36,548 nucleotides of DNA, from the NCBI GenBank assembly GCA_934122035.1, contig CAKOVP010000014.1:1-36548 (forward strand), written 5' to 3'. The notes under the pieces are model-generated. The model had not been told where the DNA came from and did not search any database. It worked only from the letters and a program-made list of their open reading frames with translations. Numbering within the stretch: position 1 is the first letter of the stretch; each line of letters begins with the position of its first letter. Positions 15,533-23,667 of the stretch are shown piece by piece. The translations under genes were made by a program, and so were the position numbers. The stretch is from an uncultured Clostridia bacterium. GTDB lineage: Bacteria > Bacillota > Clostridia > TANB77 > CAG-508.

Positions 15533-16495
15533 ATGGAAAAAACTATGTCACAAGAAGAAAGAATTAGAAGAGCAGAAGAAATATACAATAGGCGAAATTA
15601 TAATAGAGGATATGGTAGAACTAACAATAGAGAGGTAAGGTTAGATTATAAAAGAGGAAAAAGAAAAATTGCAAATAAAATGCTAATACAAATGATTGTG
15701 TGTCTTATTATATATATTGTGATGCTAATTTTTAGTGATACTAATGGCGTTTTATCAAATGATATAAAAAACAAAACAAATGAAATTTTATCATATGATA
15801 TTAGTTTTGAGAATTTAAAGGCTTCTATTAGCACATATTATAATAATGTAAAAGACAAGATGAATAGTTTTAATAATAAAAATGAACAAGAACAAATAGA
15901 AAGTAATACCGAGCAGACAAATGAAGAAAGTCAAAACATGGAGGAATCTCAAAATACAGAGAATCAAAATTTAGAAGAACAACAAAATACAGAAAACTCT
16001 CAAGATACGATAGCAGATGTAGACAATCAGGCTATGGGAGGTTCGGATGAAGAAAATACCCAAGTTGCAGAGGAGAAGAGCCAGGAAGAGTTAGATATTG
16101 AATATATAAAACAAAATTTAAATATAATATGGCCTTTAAATGGTGTTATAACATCAAAATATGGACCTAGAACACCAACGGAAATAGTATCTGCAAATCA
16201 TAAAGGACTAGATATAGCTGGAAATACAGGTTCAAGTATAATTGCTGCTGCAGACGGAATAGTAACACTTGCATCTACTGAAGGAGATTACGGAAATCAT
16301 TTAAAAATTGAGAATGGAGAAATCACAACATTATATGCACATTGCAGTAAATTACTGGTATCTGAAGGAACGGAAGTAAAACAAGGAGATGTGATTGCAG
16401 AAGTGGGCTCTACTGGAAGAGCGACTGGACCGCATTTACACTTTGAAATACGTAGAGAAAATAGATATGTAGACCCACAAGAAATACTACCGTAA
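15533..16495 (+). CDS. M23 (LytM) family protein, SpoIVFA/SpoIIQ-like
   Basis: 320 aa. An Arg-rich cytoplasmic N-terminus (about 1-45), one transmembrane helix (MLIQMIVCLIIYIVMLIF, ~50-67) and a Gln/Glu/Asn-rich linker (~115-190) precede a C-terminal LytM domain. The zinc ligands appear intact: HKGLD near residue 223 and HLHFE near 303, so it may be an active endopeptidase. The next gene is SpoIVFB-like, matching the spoIVFA-spoIVFB pairing, but intact ligands also fit a clostridial SpoIIQ. ATG 15533 was chosen for its spacing to AAGAGG. Confidence 0.8.
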   Translation: MEKTMSQEERIRRAEEIYNRRNYNRGYGRTNNREVRLDYKRGKRKIANKMLIQMIVCLIIYIVMLIFSDTNGVLSNDIKNKTNEILSYDISFENLKASISTYYNNVKDKMNSFNNKNEQEQIESNTEQTNEESQNMEESQNTENQNLEEQQNTENSQDTIADVDNQAMGGSDEENTQVAEEKSQEELDIEYIKQNLNIIWPLNGVITSKYGPRTPTEIVSANHKGLDIAGNTGSSIIAAADGIVTLASTEGDYGNHLKIENGEITTLYAHCSKLLVSEGTEVKQGDVIAEVGSTGRATGPHLHFEIRRENRYVDPQEILP

Positions 16496-16534
16496 GAATA
16501 TATTTTTTATAGAGCAAGAAGGGAATGAAAGTAT

Positions 16535-17194
16535 ATGAGCTTTAAAATAGATTTAAAAATTTTTTTGTTTTTAGTCATTTTTTTAATAACGAGACAAATT
16601 AAAATATATGCAATATTAATGTTTTTTGCATTAGTACATGAATTGGCTCATCTATTTATGGGACTTGTATTAGGATTAAAACCAGAATCGTTAAAAATAA
16701 TACCAGCAGGATTTTCAATATCGTTTAAAACTGCATGTGTAGATTATAATACTAAAATAAGGAATGGCAATCTGCTAGCAATAAAGCAAATTTTAATTGC
16801 ACTTGCAGGACCATTAACTAATATAATAATAGCTATTGGATTTATATTGTATTCTTATAATATACCAGACAGTCAAATATTAAATGTACCTATAAATTTA
16901 ATAATATATTCAAATATATTAATTTTCGTATTTAATATGCTTCCAATCTATCCACTAGATGGAGGCCGAATATTAAAAAACATATTACATATAAACTTTG
17001 GACTTAAAACTTCATATAAAATAACTAATATTTTTACCAACACGACAATTATATTTTTAACAATAATATCTAGTGTAATTATATTAATGTATCACAATGT
17101 AGCAATACTAGTTGTTTTAATGTATTTATGGGGAATATTTATAAAAGAAAACAAGAAATACAATCTGAAAAGAAAGATGTACCTTGATTTGTAG
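16535..17194 (+). CDS. spoIVFB: Site-2 metalloprotease, SpoIVFB-like (M50)
   Basis: 219 aa polytopic membrane protease. The zinc motif HELAH (near residue 35) lies in the second hydrophobic segment, and the third metal ligand is in NMLPIYPLDGGRI near 145. There is no CBS or PDZ domain, so it is the short form. In Bacillus, SpoIVFB cleaves pro-sigma-K in the outer forespore membrane and is held inactive by SpoIVFA; the neighbouring M23 gene fits that partnership. It is separated from that gene by 39 bp. The family is sure; the SpoIVFB assignment is by size and context. Confidence 0.82.
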   Translation: MSFKIDLKIFLFLVIFLITRQIKIYAILMFFALVHELAHLFMGLVLGLKPESLKIIPAGFSISFKTACVDYNTKIRNGNLLAIKQILIALAGPLTNIIIAIGFILYSYNIPDSQILNVPINLIIYSNILIFVFNMLPIYPLDGGRILKNILHINFGLKTSYKITNIFTNTTIIFLTIISSVIILMYHNVAILVVLMYLWGIFIKENKKYNLKRKMYLDL

Positions 17195-17235
17195 AAAAAT
17201 GTTGAAAAATAACAAATCTTGTTGTAAGATATAAA
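17190..17235 (+). promoter_or_regulatory. Promoter region of yqeG with two Spo0A-like boxes 10 bp apart
   Basis: TGTAGAA (17190-17196) and TGTTGAA (17200-17206) sit exactly 10 bp apart, and a TATAAA -10-like element is at 17230-17235. There is no good -35, as in activator-dependent promoters. Each box deviates from TGTCGAA at the C, so this is suggestive only. Confidence 0.3.
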
Positions 17236-17250
17236 TATAGGAGAAAAACA

Positions 17251-17745
17251 ATGAGCCCAGAGGAAGCAGTATATACGTATATGAGTAAGGTAACAGACAA
17301 AATATTACAAGATGTTATCATACCAGATTTTAAGTATAAAGATGTAAAACAAATTGATTTTGCAGAATTAAAAAGACTAACAGAAAAATATGGCATTGAA
17401 GGTATTATTTTGGACATAGATGGAACACTTCGTGAAGATATGAAAAAAATAGATTATAGAAATATAAAGTGGATGTTTGAATTATCAAAAATTCTAAAAA
17501 TATGTATGGTATCAAATGGCATAGATAAAAGAGTTAAAAAATTAGCAGACAAGCTAGAAATAAAATACATACCATTGGCATTTAAACCTTTAAAACGTGG
17601 ATTTAAGCAAGCACTGCAAGAAATGCAAATAGACGATCCAGGTAAAGTACTGGTTGTAGGGGACGAATACTTAGCTGATATTGTTGGTGGAAAAAAGATG
17701 ACTATGAAAACAGCCCTAATTGAAGACAAAGACGAGGAAAGATAA
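17251..17745 (+). CDS. yqeG: YqeG family HAD IIIA-type phosphatase
   Basis: 164 aa. HAD motif I LDIDGTL (near residue 55) carries the nucleophile and general acid Asp. Motif II is MVSNG (near 88), motif III a Lys-containing FKPLKRGF (near 112), and motif IV GDEYLADI (near 132). The length and sequence match the YqeG/phosphatidylglycerophosphatase-like group, whose physiological substrate in Firmicutes is not settled. RBS AGGAG lies 8 bp before the ATG. It is followed by a hairpin at 17793-17815. Confidence 0.88.
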   Translation: MSPEEAVYTYMSKVTDKILQDVIIPDFKYKDVKQIDFAELKRLTEKYGIEGIILDIDGTLREDMKKIDYRNIKWMFELSKILKICMVSNGIDKRVKKLADKLEIKYIPLAFKPLKRGFKQALQEMQIDDPGKVLVVGDEYLADIVGGKKMTMKTALIEDKDEER

Positions 17746-17760
17746 AATGCAAAATTGTAC

Positions 17761-17789
17761 TTGCAATAAATATTGATTTATGATACAAT
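17761..17789 (+). promoter_or_regulatory. Possible rpsF promoter
   Basis: TTGCAA (17761-17766), a 17-bp spacer and TACAAT (17784-17789). A transcript would start near 17796 inside the following hairpin, giving a ~100-nt leader for rpsF. Confidence 0.45.
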
Positions 17790-17792
17790 ATA

Positions 17793-17820
17793 GCAGTGCT
17801 AAAAGCACTGCTTTTATTAT
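17793..17820 (+). terminator. Hairpin after yqeG (terminator or first helix of the rpsF leader)
   Basis: GCAGTGCT/AGCACTGC (17793-17811, loop AAA) followed by TTTTATTAT. It would terminate yqeG transcription, but it also lies just downstream of the probable rpsF promoter. Confidence 0.6.
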
Positions 17821-17844
17821 GCTTAAAAATTGCATATTAAAAGT

Positions 17845-17872
17845 CCTTACTTACACCAAAATGGTGTGTAGG
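17845..17872 (+). promoter_or_regulatory. Hairpin in the rpsF leader, candidate S6:S18 autoregulatory site
   Basis: CCT(T)AC and ACACC pair with GGTGT and GTAGG around loop AAAAT, leaving a bulge, 10-15 nt before the rpsF RBS. rpsF operons are known to be autoregulated by the S6:S18 complex through a bulged leader stem. The required CCG signature is not obvious here, so the call is tentative. Confidence 0.3.
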
Positions 17873-17898
17873 TTATAATCCAAAAGGAGGTGAAAATA

Positions 17899-18183
17899 AT
17901 GAATAAATACGAAAGTATAATCATTATTAATCCATCTGTAGAAGAAGAAAAACTAAAAGAATTAGTTGCAAAATTCTCAGATATGATTAATAAAGATGGA
18001 AAATTAGAAAAAGCTGATAACTTAGGAAAGAAAAAATTAGCTTATCCTGTAAAGAAAAATGCAGAAGGTTACTACATAGTATTCTACTTTACAGCTAATC
18101 CAAGTCTAATAGCAGAATTAGAAAGAAATTACAGAATTACTGATGATGTTATTAAATTTATGACAATCAATGTAGAAGAATAA
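17899..18183 (+). CDS. rpsF: 30S ribosomal protein bS6
   Basis: 94 aa. It starts MNKYESIIIINPSVEEEK and contains NLGKKKLAYPVKKNAEGYYIVFYF, the bS6 core. It binds 16S rRNA together with S18 in the platform of the small subunit. ATG 17899 was chosen because AAAGGAGGTG lies 6 bp upstream; the GTG at 17890 is part of that RBS. It is the first gene of the rpsF-ssb-rpsR operon, with gaps of 24 and 28 bp. Confidence 0.96.
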   Translation: MNKYESIIIINPSVEEEKLKELVAKFSDMINKDGKLEKADNLGKKKLAYPVKKNAEGYYIVFYFTANPSLIAELERNYRITDDVIKFMTINVEE

Positions 18184-18207
18184 TAAAATAAAAAATGGAG
18201 GTCATAC

Positions 18208-18639
18208 ATGAACAAAGTAATTTTAATGGGAAGATTAACAAGAGATCCAGAAGTTAGATATACTCAAACAAATAATACTTTAGTTGCATCTTTTTCACTT
18301 GCTGTAAATAGAAGATTTACAAGACAAGGAGAAGAAAGGCAAGCAGATTTCATAAATGTTGTTGCTTGGAGCAAAACAGGAGAATTTGTTAGCAAATATT
18401 TTAAGAAAGGTCAACAAGTTGCTGTAGTTGGAAGACTACAAACAAGAACTTGGGATGATGACAAAGGACAGAAACATTATATCACAGAAGTTGTTGCAGA
18501 AGAAACATATTTTGCAGAAGGCAGAAGAGACGGAGCAAGTGGAGGAGACTTTGATTCAAGCTTTGGTGCTGATCAAATTCCACCTGTTGGAAATGGTTCT
18601 GAATTTGAAGTTTCATCTGGAGATGACTTACCATTTTAA
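18208..18639 (+). CDS. ssb: Single-stranded DNA-binding protein
   Basis: 143 aa. An N-terminal OB fold (MNKVILMGRLTRDPEVRYT through about residue 105) and an acidic tip DDLPF at the C-terminus that recruits partner proteins. A short linker rich in Gly, Asp and Ser lies between them. It protects single-stranded DNA in replication and repair. Its position between the genes for S6 and S18 is the usual arrangement in Firmicutes. RBS GGAGG is close to the ATG. Confidence 0.96.
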   Translation: MNKVILMGRLTRDPEVRYTQTNNTLVASFSLAVNRRFTRQGEERQADFINVVAWSKTGEFVSKYFKKGQQVAVVGRLQTRTWDDDKGQKHYITEVVAEETYFAEGRRDGASGGDFDSSFGADQIPPVGNGSEFEVSSGDDLPF

Positions 18640-18667
18640 CTAGAATTTAAGAATAGGAGGGAAAGAA

Positions 18668-18940
18668 ATGGCAGACAGAAAGCAAAATAGAAGAAATAAT
18701 AATGATGAAGATTATAATCCAAAATTTAGAAAAATGAGAAAGAAAGTTTGCCCTTTATGTGCAAATAAGGATTTAGTTTTAGATTATAAAAATGCAGATC
18801 AATTAAAGAAGTTTATCAACGATAAGGGAAAAATATTACCAAGAAGAGCAACAGGTGCTTGTGCTAAACATCAAAGAGATATTACAATAGCTGTAAAAAG
18901 AGCAAGACAAATTGCTATATTACCATATACACAAGAATAA
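18668..18940 (+). CDS. rpsR: 30S ribosomal protein bS18
   Basis: 90 aa. The N-terminal extension is basic, then [24 protein letters not shown] and the conserved [33 protein letters not shown] together with the Cys and His of GACAKH suggests the zinc-binding (C+) form common in clostridia. It forms a heterodimer with S6 on 16S rRNA. RBS AGGAGG lies 8 bp upstream. No clear terminator follows before the LPXTG gene, whose own RBS is near 19117. Confidence 0.96.
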   Translation: MADRKQNRRNNNDEDYNPKFRKMRKKVCPLCANKDLVLDYKNADQLKKFINDKGKILPRRATGACAKHQRDITIAVKRARQIAILPYTQE

Positions 18941-19129
18941 TTTTTATAAAATCAATTAGTTTGATATACCACTGTATTAAGTTGCAAAAAATTACAAAAT
19001 ACAACAAAAAATGTAATTATTCTGTAACAGAAATAAAACATTATTATATTGACTATAGAAAAAAAGAATAGTAAAATAAAAAATGTAAATAATATTAGTA
19101 TAAGTTATCAAATGAAAAGGAGAAATAAT

Positions 19130-19471
19130 ATGAAAAATAAGTCTATGTTAATGTTTATCGGAATACTAGTAACTCTTATAGTTGTAGCATGTGTTACACC
19201 TACATTTGCTGATACTGTTATTATTGGTGGAGGAAATACTAATGTTACTTCACAAAATGATACAACAGGAAATACTGTTGCAAACAACACAGCAAATGTA
19301 ACAGCCAATGTAGCAAGTACAACAACAAATATAGTAAAAAATACAACCACAAATACAACACTTCCTCAAACAGGTGTTACAGATGGCTATGTAGTAGCAA
19401 TATTAGTTGCTGTATGTGGAGTATCGGCAATATATGCTTATAGAAAAATTCGCAATTATAACATAAAATAA
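19130..19471 (+). CDS. Small LPXTG cell-wall-anchored protein, Asn/Thr-rich
   Basis: 113 aa. A signal peptide (MKNKSMLMFIGILVTLIVV, likely cut after TFA) precedes a low-complexity stretch of about 45 residues rich in Asn, Thr and Val. LPQTG (near residue 78), a hydrophobic helix and the basic tail YRKIRNYNIK follow: a complete sorting signal. Mature protein after sortase cleavage would be only about 50 residues. ATG 19130 follows AAAGGAG; an in-frame ATG at 19049 lacks an RBS. A sortase gene lies convergently 190 bp away and is the likely processing enzyme. Function unknown; perhaps a wall spacer or a glycosylated Ser/Thr stalk. Confidence 0.8.
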   Translation: MKNKSMLMFIGILVTLIVVACVTPTFADTVIIGGGNTNVTSQNDTTGNTVANNTANVTANVASTTTNIVKNTTTNTTLPQTGVTDGYVVAILVAVCGVSAIYAYRKIRNYNIK

Positions 19472-19485
19472 TAATTAATTTAAAT

Positions 19486-19520
19486 AAAGGATGTATGTGG
19501 AAACGCATATATCTTTTTTT
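19486..19520 (+). terminator. Terminator of the LPXTG gene
   Basis: AAAGGATGTATGTG pairs with CGCATATATCTTT (one bulge, several G-T pairs, loop GAAA) and runs into seven T. Confidence 0.65.
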
Positions 19521-19609
19521 GTTGCTGGCTTTCTATTAAAATAATACAGTTGTAAAAAGAATATTCTGCATCAAAACATCTTCAAACTCATTGTAAAATT
19601 GTAAAGCAT

Positions 19610-19668
19610 TAATTTTAAATGAGTTATTCGAGTTATTGATTTGAATATTTTTTTCCAATGTATTATTT
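19610..19668. repeat. Direct repeat flanking the sortase gene (left copy)
   Basis: About 59 bp, starting TAATTTTAAATGAG and ending CAATGTATTATTT; nearly identical to 20331-20388, with one substitution and a 2-base indel. It contains an internal tandem motif GAGTTATTC-GAGTTATTG and overlaps the sortase stop codon. Confidence 0.85.
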
Positions 19669-20307
19669 TCTTGTTGTTGCACGGATAATGTGCCTTGTTC
19701 CTTTTAAACTATTACAGGTAACGAGTGTAATCCATTTTTGACCATTTGTTTCTTGAGATGTACAATCTAAATTTGTGCTTTCTACTTCTTTTTTTTCGGT
19801 AACAAAATAACTCTGTTTATTTCCAGACAAATCATAAATAGTTATTTCATCGTCTTTTATTAAATTTGTAATTCTTGCGAAAAAAGTATTATCAATATAA
19901 TTATGTCCAGCAATGCATAAATTTCCGACTTCATTTGGCATAGGTCCTGCAAATCTACAAGGAGATATGGATAAATACTCATCTGTTGCATCAGACAATA
20001 TTGGATAATCAATTTTTAGTTTATCTATTTTTATTATACCAATTACAAAAGGATTTTTTTGCTCTTCGATAGAAATTTTTGCAACAGAATAGTTATCATT
20101 TGTGGAATATAATGAAAATAATGAAAAGCGTTTAGAAAGTTCTAATGCTTTTTTTTCTTTATAATTGATATTTAATATATATAAAACAAATAAAAGAAAA
20201 AATACTAGAGTTAACACGGAAAAAATAGAGAATGAGAATTTTAGCATAGTAAATTTCTTATTATTTTTTTTCGTTATGGGGGTATTTTGTCCTAAGATTT
20301 GATTCAT
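19663..20307 (-). CDS. Class D-like sortase
   Basis: 214 aa. A Lys-rich cytoplasmic N-terminus and one transmembrane helix (~24-46) precede the sortase beta-barrel. The catalytic triad is visible: His in CIAGHNYID (near residue 135), Cys in ITLVTCNS (near 197) and Arg in RHIIRATTRK (near 208). It would attach the neighbouring LPQTG protein to peptidoglycan; whether it also serves other substrates is unknown. RBS AAAGGAG lies about 10 bp before the ATG. The gene is bracketed by ~59-bp direct repeats, one right before its RBS and one at its stop codon. Confidence 0.88.
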   Translation of the reverse strand: MNQILGQNTPITKKNNKKFTMLKFSFSIFSVLTLVFFLLFVLYILNINYKEKKALELSKRFSLFSLYSTNDNYSVAKISIEEQKNPFVIGIIKIDKLKIDYPILSDATDEYLSISPCRFAGPMPNEVGNLCIAGHNYIDNTFFARITNLIKDDEITIYDLSGNKQSYFVTEKKEVESTNLDCTSQETNGQKWITLVTCNSLKGTRHIIRATTRK

Positions 20308-20330
20308 GTTTTATTTTACTCCTTTTTATG

Positions 20331-20388
20331 TAATTTTAAATGAGTTATTCGAGTTATTGACTTGAATATTTTTTCAATGTATTATTTC
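20331..20388. repeat. Direct repeat flanking the sortase gene (right copy)
   Basis: Second copy of the repeat at 19610-19668. It lies in the sortase leader, just upstream of the RBS when read on the minus strand. The pair encloses about 660 bp containing only the sortase, which suggests a past tandem duplication followed by loss, or an excisable cassette. Confidence 0.85.
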
Positions 20389-20565
20389 TGATCCAAATTA
20401 ATAGATATATAATATAATTTAATAAAAATAATCGTATTTAGTAATATTTTTGACAAAAAAACAAAAAATAATAAAAAATTTTATAAAATTTGAAAAAAAG
20501 ATACAATTTGTGTGCAATATATGATAGAATATGGAAGATTAAAAAATAATTTGGAGGATTTTGAA

Positions 20566-21279
20566 ATGTCAGAAGCAAAATACAAGAGAATTCTATTAAA
20601 ATTAAGTGGTGAAGCACTTGCTGGAGATAAGAAAAACGGAATTGATGCAAATGTTATTGGCTCAATTTGTGACGCAATTAAAAAGGTTAGAGAAATGGGA
20701 GTTGAAATTGCCATTGTTGTTGGTGGTGGAAATTTCTGGAGAGGAAAATATGGTCCAGAAATGGAAAGAACAACAGCAGACTATATGGGAATGCTTGCAA
20801 CTGTTATGAATGGTTTGGCTTTACAAGATGCATTAGAGGCAAGAGGAATGTATACTAGAGTTCAAACTGCTATAGAAATGAGACAAATTGCAGAACCTTA
20901 TATAAAGAGAAAAGCATTAAAACATTTAGAAAAGGGAAGAATAGTTATATTCTCTTGTGGAACTGGTAACCCATATTTTACAACAGACACAACAGCAGCT
21001 TTAAGAGCAGCAGAAATAGAAGCAGATGTAATTTTAGTTGCTAAAACAATAGATGGTGTATATTCAGCAGATCCAAAATTAGATAAAACTGCTGTTAAAT
21101 ATGATAAAATAACATATTTAGATATATTAAATAAGGATTTAAAAGTTATGGATTCTACAGCAACATCTTTATGTAGAGATAATAAAATTCCACTTCTTGT
21201 ATTTGGAATAAATGACCCAGAAAATATTATAAGAGCTGTCAAAGGTGAAAAAATAGGAACTCTTGTAGAAGGAGAGTAA
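20566..21279 (+). CDS. pyrH: UMP kinase
   Basis: 237 aa. It phosphorylates UMP to UDP. Amino-acid-kinase-fold motifs are [14 protein letters not shown] near residue 5, [10 protein letters not shown] near 52, [20 protein letters not shown] near 130, and DGVYSADPK near 165. ATG 20566 follows TTGGAGG with 8 bp spacing; a frame-compatible ATG further upstream (20512) has no RBS and would give an atypical extension. It heads the pyrH-frr-uppS-cdsA-rseP-polC cluster. A TTGACA at about 20455 may be part of its promoter. Confidence 0.95.
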   Translation: MSEAKYKRILLKLSGEALAGDKKNGIDANVIGSICDAIKKVREMGVEIAIVVGGGNFWRGKYGPEMERTTADYMGMLATVMNGLALQDALEARGMYTRVQTAIEMRQIAEPYIKRKALKHLEKGRIVIFSCGTGNPYFTTDTTAALRAAEIEADVILVAKTIDGVYSADPKLDKTAVKYDKITYLDILNKDLKVMDSTATSLCRDNKIPLLVFGINDPENIIRAVKGEKIGTLVEGE

Positions 21280-21412
21280 CTTAACATCACAAGACTACTA
21301 TATAAGAGTTACTTTTCAACATAATTGAAAAAAGTATGAAAATAAATATAAAGACTGAAAATAAAAAGATTTCAGATTTACTTAATTTAAGAGTTAAGAA
21401 AGGAAAATAATT

Positions 21413-21961
21413 ATGGACTTTAATGTAATTGAAGAAAAAATGAAAAAAACAATAAGTGTATTTGAGGAAAATTTATCAGAGGTTAGAGCTGGACGTGCAA
21501 ACCCAAACATATTAAACAAAATTACAGTTGACTATTATGGAGTTCCAACTCCAATAAATCAAATGGCTGGAGTTTCTGTACCAGAACCAAGAATGATTGT
21601 TATACAACCTTGGGATATGAGTATGCTTAAAGAAATAGAAAAGGCAATTAATCTTGCAGAGATTGGAATTAACCCAAACAATGATGGAAAGGTAATAAGA
21701 CTTGCTTTTCCAGAACTTACAGAAGAGAGAAGAAAAGATTTAGTAAAAGAAATAAGAAAAACAGCAGAAGAGGCTAAAGTTGCTATAAGAGCAATAAGAA
21801 GAGAAGGAATAGATACTGCAAAAGCTGCTCAAAAGAATAGTGAACTTACAGAGGATGAATTAGATCAAGCAGAAGACAAAATACAAAAAATGACAGATGC
21901 AAAAATTGCACAAATAGATGAACTATTAAACAAAAAAGAAAAAGAAATAATGACAGTATAG
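21413..21961 (+). CDS. frr: Ribosome recycling factor
   Basis: 182 aa. The RRF signature is clear: LSEVRAGRANPNILNKITVDYYGVPTPINQMA in the N-terminal half, MIVIQPWD near residue 63, and the coiled-coil LTEERRKDLVKEIRK near 103. It splits post-termination ribosomes together with EF-G. RBS AAAGGAAAA lies about 8 bp before the ATG. The 133-bp gap after pyrH includes a short inverted repeat AGTAACT/AGTTACT with a T-run (21275-21317) that may attenuate read-through. Confidence 0.95.
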   Translation: MDFNVIEEKMKKTISVFEENLSEVRAGRANPNILNKITVDYYGVPTPINQMAGVSVPEPRMIVIQPWDMSMLKEIEKAINLAEIGINPNNDGKVIRLAFPELTEERRKDLVKEIRKTAEEAKVAIRAIRREGIDTAKAAQKNSELTEDELDQAEDKIQKMTDAKIAQIDELLNKKEKEIMTV

Positions 21962-22062
21962 TCTTAAGAAATGAAAAAATTGAATTATAGTGATGTGAAA
22001 TTTTGCTAGAATTTGATTTTTTCAGTCTAAAGCATATGCTTAGAAAAGGAATGAGAGTAATT

Positions 22063-22794
22063 ATGGAAGAAGATATAAGTAAATTTGTAAATGTAGAGAA
22101 TTTGCCAGAACATATAGCCATAATAATGGATGGAAATAGGAGATGGGCAAAAGAAAATAATTTAGATACTGCAAGTGGACATAAAGAAGGAGCAGAAAAT
22201 CTAAAAAGAATTGCAAAATTTGCTAACAAAATTGGAATAAAATACTTAACGGTTTATGCATTTTCAACCGAAAATTGGAAGAGAACAAAAGAAGAAGTTG
22301 GAGCTATTATGAAGCTTCTTAAGTTCTACATATTAGATTTTTTTAAGTCATATGACAATAATATAAAAGTTAGAGTAATTGGAAGAACAGACGAGCTACC
22401 AAAAGACATTTATTCAGAAATAAAAAAAGTAGAAGAAAAAACAAAAAACAACACAGGACTTGTTCTAAATATTGCTTTTAACTATGGTGGTAGAGATGAA
22501 ATTACAACGGCTACTAAAAAGATTGCAGAAAAGGTTAAAAATGGAGAATTAAATATAGAAGATATAACAGAAGAACTAATATCAAATAATTTATATACTG
22601 CAGGGCAACCTGATCCAGATTTATTAATAAGAACAAGTGGGGAAGAGAGAATAAGCAATTTCTTAACTTGGCAAATTTCATATTCTGAATTTGTATTTAC
22701 AGATAAATATTGGCCAGCTTTTTCAAATCAGGACTTATTAGAAACAATTGCAATTTATCAAAAAAGAACAAGAAGATTTGGCGGAAACAAATAA
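22063..22794 (+). CDS. uppS: Undecaprenyl diphosphate synthase (cis-prenyltransferase)
   Basis: 243 aa from ATG 22063. It makes the C55 lipid carrier for wall polymers. Motifs: LPEHIAIIMDGNRRWAKEN (catalytic Asp in MDGNRRWA), TVYAFSTENWKR near residue 65, NIAFNYGGRDEI near 142, and DLLIRTSGEERISNFLTWQISYSEFVF near 186. The start is uncertain: ATG 22051 is only 2-3 bp from AAAAGG, and earlier ATGs would add a non-homologous extension. 26 bp separate its stop from cdsA. Confidence 0.93.
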   Translation: MEEDISKFVNVENLPEHIAIIMDGNRRWAKENNLDTASGHKEGAENLKRIAKFANKIGIKYLTVYAFSTENWKRTKEEVGAIMKLLKFYILDFFKSYDNNIKVRVIGRTDELPKDIYSEIKKVEEKTKNNTGLVLNIAFNYGGRDEITTATKKIAEKVKNGELNIEDITEELISNNLYTAGQPDPDLLIRTSGEERISNFLTWQISYSEFVFTDKYWPAFSNQDLLETIAIYQKRTRRFGGNK

Positions 22795-22820
22795 ACTTTA
22801 AGAAGAAAGGTTATAATAAT

Positions 22821-23621
22821 ATGAAAAGAGTTTTATCAGCTTTAATACTATTTCCAATTGTACTTCTAGTATTCATATTTGGAAATAAATATGTAGTAGA
22901 CATCTTTGTGGGAATAATAGCACTAAGATGTATATACGAACTATTCCATGCCTTTGAACAAAAAGGACATCATCCTGTAAAATGGATTGGATATTTAGCG
23001 TCTATTGCAATAATGTTTGTACATATAATACCAAAAGAATATTTATTAATTACAATAGGAGCAATTATTCCTATATCAATACTATTATTATTTGTACTAG
23101 CAATTTCTAAGAAGTCAAATATTGGAGTAATAGATATTGCAATTACCTTTTTTGGAATTTGTTACATTGTGCTATTTTTAATGTTTATGTCTATAATTAG
23201 AGGAATGCAAAATGGTAAGCTTCTAATTTGGTATGTATTTATAACATCATGGATGACAGATGTATTTGCATATATTGTTGGAAAATCATTTGGAAAACAT
23301 CATTTTACAGATATAAGTCCAAACAAAACAATAGAAGGTTGTATAGGTGGAACAATTGGAGCTGCTATTTGTACAGTAATTTATACAATCGTATTAAATA
23401 ATTTTGGTGCAGAAATAAATGTAGCATTAATGGCTTTTTTTGGCATAATATTAAGTATAATAGGTCAAATAGGAGATTTAGCTGCATCAACAATAAAAAG
23501 GTATGCAGGAATAAAAGATTATAGTGACTTAATCCCAGGACATGGTGGAATGGTAGATAGAACAGATAGTGTTATATTTATTGCACCATTTGCATATTTA
23601 TTATTTACACTAATGTTTTAG
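22821..23621 (+). CDS. cdsA: Phosphatidate cytidylyltransferase (CDP-diglyceride synthase)
   Basis: 266 aa membrane protein with about seven hydrophobic helices. It converts phosphatidic acid and CTP to CDP-diacylglycerol. The C-terminal signature is complete: SPNKTIEGCIGGTIGA near residue 165 and KRYAGIKDYSDLIPGHGGMVDRTDS near 230. ATG 22821 follows AAAGG. The usual next gene in this cluster, dxr, is missing; the rseP start is only 47 bp downstream. Confidence 0.94.
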   Translation: MKRVLSALILFPIVLLVFIFGNKYVVDIFVGIIALRCIYELFHAFEQKGHHPVKWIGYLASIAIMFVHIIPKEYLLITIGAIIPISILLLFVLAISKKSNIGVIDIAITFFGICYIVLFLMFMSIIRGMQNGKLLIWYVFITSWMTDVFAYIVGKSFGKHHFTDISPNKTIEGCIGGTIGAAICTVIYTIVLNNFGAEINVALMAFFGIILSIIGQIGDLAASTIKRYAGIKDYSDLIPGHGGMVDRTDSVIFIAPFAYLLFTLMF

Positions 23622-23667
23622 ATAGTATACTGCCAAAAGTTTAAATGAAATTAAAAGAGGCTTTAAT

